From: Clostridia bacterium
Lineage (GTDB): Bacteria > Bacillota > Clostridia > Oscillospirales > CAG-272
Reading direction: 5' to 3'
NCBI GenBank assembly: GCA_017483305.1
Contig: JAFULC010000001.1
Location: 1 to 35,854 of the forward strand
DNA: 35,854 bases
Below are positions 32,148-35,854 of the stretch, piece by piece. The position numbers were made by a program, and so were the translations under genes. The notes beneath the pieces are model-generated. The model made no database searches. It worked only from the letters and a program-made list of their open reading frames with translations, and was not told the DNA's origin. The first letter of the stretch is position 1. Each line of letters starts with the position of its first letter.

Positions 32148-33341
32148 ATGAAAATTCTGGTTATCAACGCCGGAAGCAGTTCTCTGAAGTATCAGCTCTT
32201 TGATATGGAGAACGGTCAGGTGCTCGCAAAGGGACTTTGCGAAAAGATCGGCTTGACCGGTGCGATCACCCACAAGCGCCCCGGCAAAGAAACCTACGAG
32301 GCAGATTATCCCATGCCTACTCACAACGAAGCTATTGCTCTCGTTCTTAAGCTGCTCACAGACTCCGAGTACGGAGTTATCTCGAGCGTAGACGAGATCA
32401 GTGCGGTCGGTCACCGCTTCGCACACGGTGGCAAGCTCACCAAGTCCTGCCTGCTCGGCGAAGAAGAGATCAACTACATCGAATCCATCATTCCCATCAA
32501 TCCCCTTCACGGCCCTCCCGCACTCAAGGGCGTTGCCGCTTGTAAGGCTCTGATGGCAAACACACCTCACGTGGGCGTTTTCGATACCTCCTTCTACTCG
32601 GGATTCGACAAGAAGGCATATATCTACGCGCTTCCTTATGAATGGTATGAAAAGTACGGCGTACGCCGCTACGGCTTCCACGGAACCAGCCACCGCTTTG
32701 TTTCGGCAAAGGCGTGCGAGTTCCTCGGACTTGACTATAACAGCACAAAGATCGTTTCCTGCCACATCGGCTCGGGCTCCTCTATAACCGCAGTCAAGAA
32801 CGGTCAGGCGATCGACACCTCCCTCGGCTTCACTCCTCAGGAGGGTCTGCCTATGGGTACCCGCTGCGGCTCGATCGACCCCTCGATAGTTCCCTACATC
32901 ATCGAGCAGACCGGCATGAGCGCAGCTGAGGTAAATGATATAATGAACAAAAAATCGGGACTTCTCGGTGTCTCGGGCGTGTCCAACGACGCGCGCGACG
33001 TCTGGGCGGCAGCCGCACAGGGCAACGAGAGAGCTCAGCTCGCTATGGACCTCCTCGTTCACAACGCGAAGAAGATCATCGGCTCGTACGTAGCTGAAAT
33101 GAACGGCATCGACGTTCTTATCTTCACCGCAGGTCTTGGCGAAAACGACCGTAAGGCAAGAGAGCTTATCACAGAGAATATGGAATTCTTCGGCATCAAG
33201 CTCGACAAGGATGCAAACCTTAATGGTCCCAGAGGCGAAAACCTCGTAATCAGCGCACCCGACTCCAAGGTAAAGGTCGTAGTCATCCCCACCGACGAGG
33301 AATATATGATCGCGTCCGACACCTACGAGCTCGTTAAATAA
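32148..33341 (+). CDS. ackA: Acetate/propionate kinase
   Basis: This 397-residue ASKHA-fold kinase interconverts acyl phosphate plus ADP with acetate or propionate plus ATP. The sequence shows the N-terminal INAGSSSLKYQLFDM, the substrate motif GFHGTSHRFV with catalytic His, the phosphate loop CHIGSGSSITAV, and GTRCGSIDPSIVPYI. The nucleotide segment FTAGLGEND is near residue 330. The length is typical of AckA. It lies 44 nt before the aldolase of the microcompartment locus on the same strand. There it can produce ATP from the propionyl phosphate (or acetyl phosphate) end product of the pathway. It has no visible encapsulation peptide, so it probably acts in the cytosol. Confidence 0.93.
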   Translation: MKILVINAGSSSLKYQLFDMENGQVLAKGLCEKIGLTGAITHKRPGKETYEADYPMPTHNEAIALVLKLLTDSEYGVISSVDEISAVGHRFAHGGKLTKSCLLGEEEINYIESIIPINPLHGPPALKGVAACKALMANTPHVGVFDTSFYSGFDKKAYIYALPYEWYEKYGVRRYGFHGTSHRFVSAKACEFLGLDYNSTKIVSCHIGSGSSITAVKNGQAIDTSLGFTPQEGLPMGTRCGSIDPSIVPYIIEQTGMSAAEVNDIMNKKSGLLGVSGVSNDARDVWAAAAQGNERAQLAMDLLVHNAKKIIGSYVAEMNGIDVLIFTAGLGENDRKARELITENMEFFGIKLDKDANLNGPRGENLVISAPDSKVKVVVIPTDEEYMIASDTYELVK

Positions 33342-33385
33342 GCGACCAATTAAATTGAAATAAATTTTGGAAAGGATATACAAAA

Positions 33386-34207
33386 ATGGCAAAATCACCT
33401 TTTGAAATCAAAAAAGAAATCTGCGACATCGGTAAGAGAATTTACGATCACGGTTTCGTAGCAGCAAACGACGGTAACATCTCCGTTAAGGTTGGCCCCA
33501 ACGAGTACTACTGCACTCCTACAGGCGTATCCAAGGGCTTCATGACCCCCGATATGATCATCAAGATCGACGGTAACGGAAACAAGATCGACGGTAAGCT
33601 CAACCCCTCCTCCGAGATCAAGATGCACATGAGAGTTTATCAGGAGCGTCCCGATGCTAACGCAGTCGTTCACGCTCATCCCCCCGTTGCAACCGCTTTC
33701 ACCGTTGCAGGCGTAGAGCTCGACCAGTACATTCTCCCCGAGGCGATCCTTACCATCGGTAACGTACCTACCTGTGACTACGGTATGCCCTCCACCATGG
33801 AGATTCCCGAGTCCCTTATGCCCTACATCCAGAAGCACGACGCATTCCTTCTCAAGAACCACGGTGCTCTTACCGTAGGTAACACACTTCTCCGCGCTTG
33901 CTTCACCATGGAAGAGGTAGAATTCAATGCAAAGATCAACCTTTACGCTCGTCAGATCGGCGTAGGTAAGAACGCACACATCGAAGAGATCTCCTGCTAC
34001 GAGCTCGAAAGACTTATGGAGCTCCGCAAGAAGATGGGTCTCCCCGGCAAGCACCCCGGATGCAAGTCCTGCCCCAACAACGGCACTGCAAACTGCAAGT
34101 GCAAGGATAACGGCGGCAGCTGCTCTTGCGGCTCTCACTCTGCTCCCGCAGGTGACGACCTCGTTGCTGAGATCACCAGAAAAGTAATCGCTGCTCTCGG
34201 TAAGTAA
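33386..34207 (+). CDS. Microcompartment class II (fuculose-phosphate type) aldolase
   Basis: This 273-residue protein has a class II aldolase/adducin catalytic domain in residues 1-215. The catalytic Glu is in NPSSEIKMH (Glu77), and zinc ligands are in VHAHPP (His96, His98) and LKNHGAL (His159). Such enzymes split L-fuculose or L-rhamnulose 1-phosphate into DHAP and lactaldehyde, the source of 1,2-propanediol. E. coli FucA ends near residue 215. Here a Cys-rich segment follows (Cys226, 229, 237, 239, 246, 248), then DDLVAEITRKVIAALGK, an amphipathic C-terminal helix of the encapsulation-peptide type. With the PduP-like gene downstream this points to the fucose/rhamnose glycyl-radical microcompartment class. 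Precise sugar specificity is inference. Confidence 0.9.
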   Translation: MAKSPFEIKKEICDIGKRIYDHGFVAANDGNISVKVGPNEYYCTPTGVSKGFMTPDMIIKIDGNGNKIDGKLNPSSEIKMHMRVYQERPDANAVVHAHPPVATAFTVAGVELDQYILPEAILTIGNVPTCDYGMPSTMEIPESLMPYIQKHDAFLLKNHGALTVGNTLLRACFTMEEVEFNAKINLYARQIGVGKNAHIEEISCYELERLMELRKKMGLPGKHPGCKSCPNNGTANCKCKDNGGSCSCGSHSAPAGDDLVAEITRKVIAALGK

Positions 34208-34303
34208 TTCGAATTCTACATTATAATATAGGACTACGGAGATCCGCTCGGCAAGCCGCCGTCGGATATTCAAAAAAGTTATCGAAAGGAGCGTCCGATC
34301 ATT

Positions 34304-35764
34304 ATGGCAATGAATCTCACAGAGGCGCAGATCAATGCTATCGTAGCAAAGGTCGTGTCAGAGATCAAATCCCCCGCCGCACCCACAACTTCGGGTAAGC
34401 CGTGGGATTCCACACAGTACAAAGGACGCAAGCTCATCGGCGTTTACGAAACGATGGAAGAAGCCATCGAGGTCGCTAACGCAGGATACAGAGCCGTCCG
34501 TTCAATGTCCGTAGCAGACAGAGAAAAGATTATTACGGCAATCCGCCGCTACACACGTGAGGAGGCACAAATCCTTGCAGAAATGGGCGTTGCCGAAACC
34601 AAAATGGGACGCGTCGACCACAAGTATGCAAAGCATCTTCTCGTGGCGGACAAGACCCCCGGTACAGAGGACATCGTAGAGGAAGCAAGAACAGGCGACA
34701 ACGGTCTGACTCTCACCGAAATGGCTCCCTTCGGAGTCGTCGGAGCTATCACTCCCTCCACCAACCCCTCCGAGACCGTAATTTGTAACAGTATCGGTAT
34801 GATCGCCGCAGGCAACGGAGTCGTTTTCAACCCCCACCCCGGCGCGATCGCTACCTCCAACTACGCAGTCGACCTCGTTAACCGCGCGGTCCACAGCGCA
34901 GGCGGCCCCAAGGTGCTGGTCGCAAGCGTAGTCAAGCCCACGCTCGACACCGCTAACGTAATGTACAAGCACCCCTCCATCAAGCTTCTCGTCTGCACGG
35001 GAGGCCCCGGAGTTGTAAAGGCAGTCCTTTCGTCCGGAAAGAAGGCTATCGGCGCGGGCGCGGGTAATCCCCCCGTTATCGTTGACGACACCGCCGACAT
35101 CGATAAGGCAGCAAAGGACATCATCGACGGCTGTACCTTCGACAACAACCTGCCCTGCATCGCAGAAAAGGAAGTTTTCGTATTCGACAACGTCGCTGAC
35201 AGACTCATCGCAGGAATGCTCAAGAACGGCTGTATCAAGCTCACAAAGGCACAGGCAGACGAGCTTGCAAAGATCGTTCTCGTCGAAAAGACCGACAAGA
35301 ACGGCAAGGTCAAGAAGATCGTCAACCGTGACTGCGTCGGCCGCGACTGCCGCGTGATCCTCGAGAAGATCGGCATCAAGGTCGGTCCCGAGATCCGTTG
35401 CGCTATCGCAGAGGTTCCCTTTGAGCACGATTTCATCCAGGAGGAGCTTATGATGCCCATCCTCGGAATCGTTCGCGTAAAGAACATCAACGAGGCGATA
35501 GACCTTGCAGTTAAGGCAGAGCACGGCAACCGCCACACTGCTCATATGCACTCGAAGAACATCGACAACCTCACCGCATTCGCTCGTGCGGTCGAGACCA
35601 CGATCTTCGTAAAGAACGCTCCCTCCTATGCAGGCATCGGCTTCGGCGGCGAGGGACATACCACCTTTACGATCGCAGGTCCTACGGGTGAGGGTATTAC
35701 CTCGGCGCGCAGCTTCACAAGAAAGCGCCGCTGCGTAATGGTCGACAGCTTCAGAATTATCTAA
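34304..35764 (+). CDS. CoA-acylating propionaldehyde dehydrogenase (PduP-like)
   Basis: This 486-residue aldehyde dehydrogenase converts propionaldehyde (or acetaldehyde) plus CoA and NAD to acyl-CoA inside a microcompartment. The N-terminal helix LTEAQINAIVAKVVSEI followed by a Pro/Ala/Thr linker is an encapsulation peptide. The nucleotide segment GAITPSTNPSETVICNSIGM is near residue 148. The catalytic Cys is at 285 in FDNNLPCIAEKEVFVF, the NLxC spelling of CoA-acylating PduP/EutE enzymes. The C-terminal stretch FGGEGHTTFTIAGPTGEG fits the same group. The ATG at 34304 has AAAGGAG 12 nt upstream. It is 96 nt after the aldolase gene and 23 nt before the next gene. Confidence 0.93.
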   Translation: MAMNLTEAQINAIVAKVVSEIKSPAAPTTSGKPWDSTQYKGRKLIGVYETMEEAIEVANAGYRAVRSMSVADREKIITAIRRYTREEAQILAEMGVAETKMGRVDHKYAKHLLVADKTPGTEDIVEEARTGDNGLTLTEMAPFGVVGAITPSTNPSETVICNSIGMIAAGNGVVFNPHPGAIATSNYAVDLVNRAVHSAGGPKVLVASVVKPTLDTANVMYKHPSIKLLVCTGGPGVVKAVLSSGKKAIGAGAGNPPVIVDDTADIDKAAKDIIDGCTFDNNLPCIAEKEVFVFDNVADRLIAGMLKNGCIKLTKAQADELAKIVLVEKTDKNGKVKKIVNRDCVGRDCRVILEKIGIKVGPEIRCAIAEVPFEHDFIQEELMMPILGIVRVKNINEAIDLAVKAEHGNRHTAHMHSKNIDNLTAFARAVETTIFVKNAPSYAGIGFGGEGHTTFTIAGPTGEGITSARSFTRKRRCVMVDSFRII

Positions 35765-35787
35765 AATCTACGAAAGGATACATAGAG

Positions 35788-35854
35788 ATGGATATCACAG
35801 CTTCTCAGATCGAAAGCATCGTTCGTTCCGTGATCAACTCCATGGGCGCGGGCA
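35788..35854 (+). CDS. Start of a further microcompartment cargo gene (partial)
   Basis: An ATG at 35788 has GAAAGGA 11 nt upstream and opens a frame running off the window. Its 22 visible codons read MDITASQIESIVRSVINSMG and then AG. The regular pattern of Ile/Val residues makes an amphipathic helix like the encapsulation peptide of the gene before it, followed by the expected short linker. It is therefore probably another enzyme targeted to the microcompartment; the locus type would allow an alcohol dehydrogenase, phosphotransacylase or aldehyde dehydrogenase. The visible part cannot decide which. Confidence 0.75.
   Translation, partial: MDITASQIESIVRSVINSMGAG

Noticed and set aside
34502..35659. 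385-codon frame antisense to the aldehyde dehydrogenase gene
   Set aside because: It has low-complexity Val/Asp/Cys-rich composition typical of an antisense frame; the plus-strand enzyme has catalytic Cys and family motifs.

Overview
The window looks like a chromosomal segment of an anaerobic Bacillota, class Clostridia, probably an uncultured gut lineage near Oscillospirales. This is inferred from gene families and RNA regulators: two T-box leaders, an ECF-type vitamin transporter, PflX-type radical SAM enzyme, strong TTGACA/TATAAT promoters, a glycyl-radical-type microcompartment locus, and intergenic regions full of hairpin repeats. There is no rRNA or other taxonomic marker, so the genus is not assignable. 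The run of 19 C at the left edge suggests an assembly or read artefact at a contig end.

Region 1 (31-15780, all on the minus strand) is a nearly complete branched-chain amino acid supercluster. In transcription order it holds ilvA-ridA, ilvB-ilvN-ilvC, coaX, an ECF S-component gene, ilvD, leuA, leuC, leuD, leuB and ilvE. Threonine deaminase makes 2-oxobutyrate and RidA clears its reactive enamine by-product. IlvBN, IlvC, IlvD and IlvE build isoleucine and valine. LeuA and LeuCDB divert 2-oxoisovalerate to leucine. The coaX and transporter pair adds pantothenate/CoA metabolism. Two T-box leaders read different tRNAs: an Ile ATC specifier before ilvA and a Leu CTC specifier before ilvB. A 24-codon upstream ORF overlaps the transporter start.

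Region 2 (16357-20799) holds a DUF1846 protein (plus), a PflX-like radical SAM protein (minus), a stand-alone CinA/PncC amidohydrolase (plus) and 6-phosphofructokinase (plus). Region 3 (21217-25684) is a MarR regulator with a triple GTTAAC operator, followed by a heterodimeric ABC exporter with one degenerate and one canonical ATP site. Region 4 (26235-29070, minus) is an ECF sigma factor, a membrane anti-sigma-like protein and a VWA-domain lipoprotein. Region 5 (29640-31625, minus) is methionyl-tRNA synthetase.

Region 6 (31992 to the right edge, plus) is the start of a bacterial microcompartment operon for fucose/rhamnose-derived 1,2-propanediol: acetate/propionate kinase, a fuculose-phosphate-type aldolase with a C-terminal encapsulation helix, a PduP-like CoA-acylating aldehyde dehydrogenase with an N-terminal encapsulation helix, and the first 22 codons of a third gene that also starts with such a helix. 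Shell proteins and the diol dehydratase are not in the window.

The most unusual material is intergenic. Two arrays of short, mutually different hairpins are joined by a nearly invariant 7-nt linker (GTGATAT on the transcribed strand) at 11382-11533 and 15801-15909. Composite repeats pair a CGTCTGTAA-loop hairpin with a long T-run/A-run hairpin, and one of them carries a 61-62 bp tandem triplication. There is also an 81-nt near-palindrome at 20844-20924.
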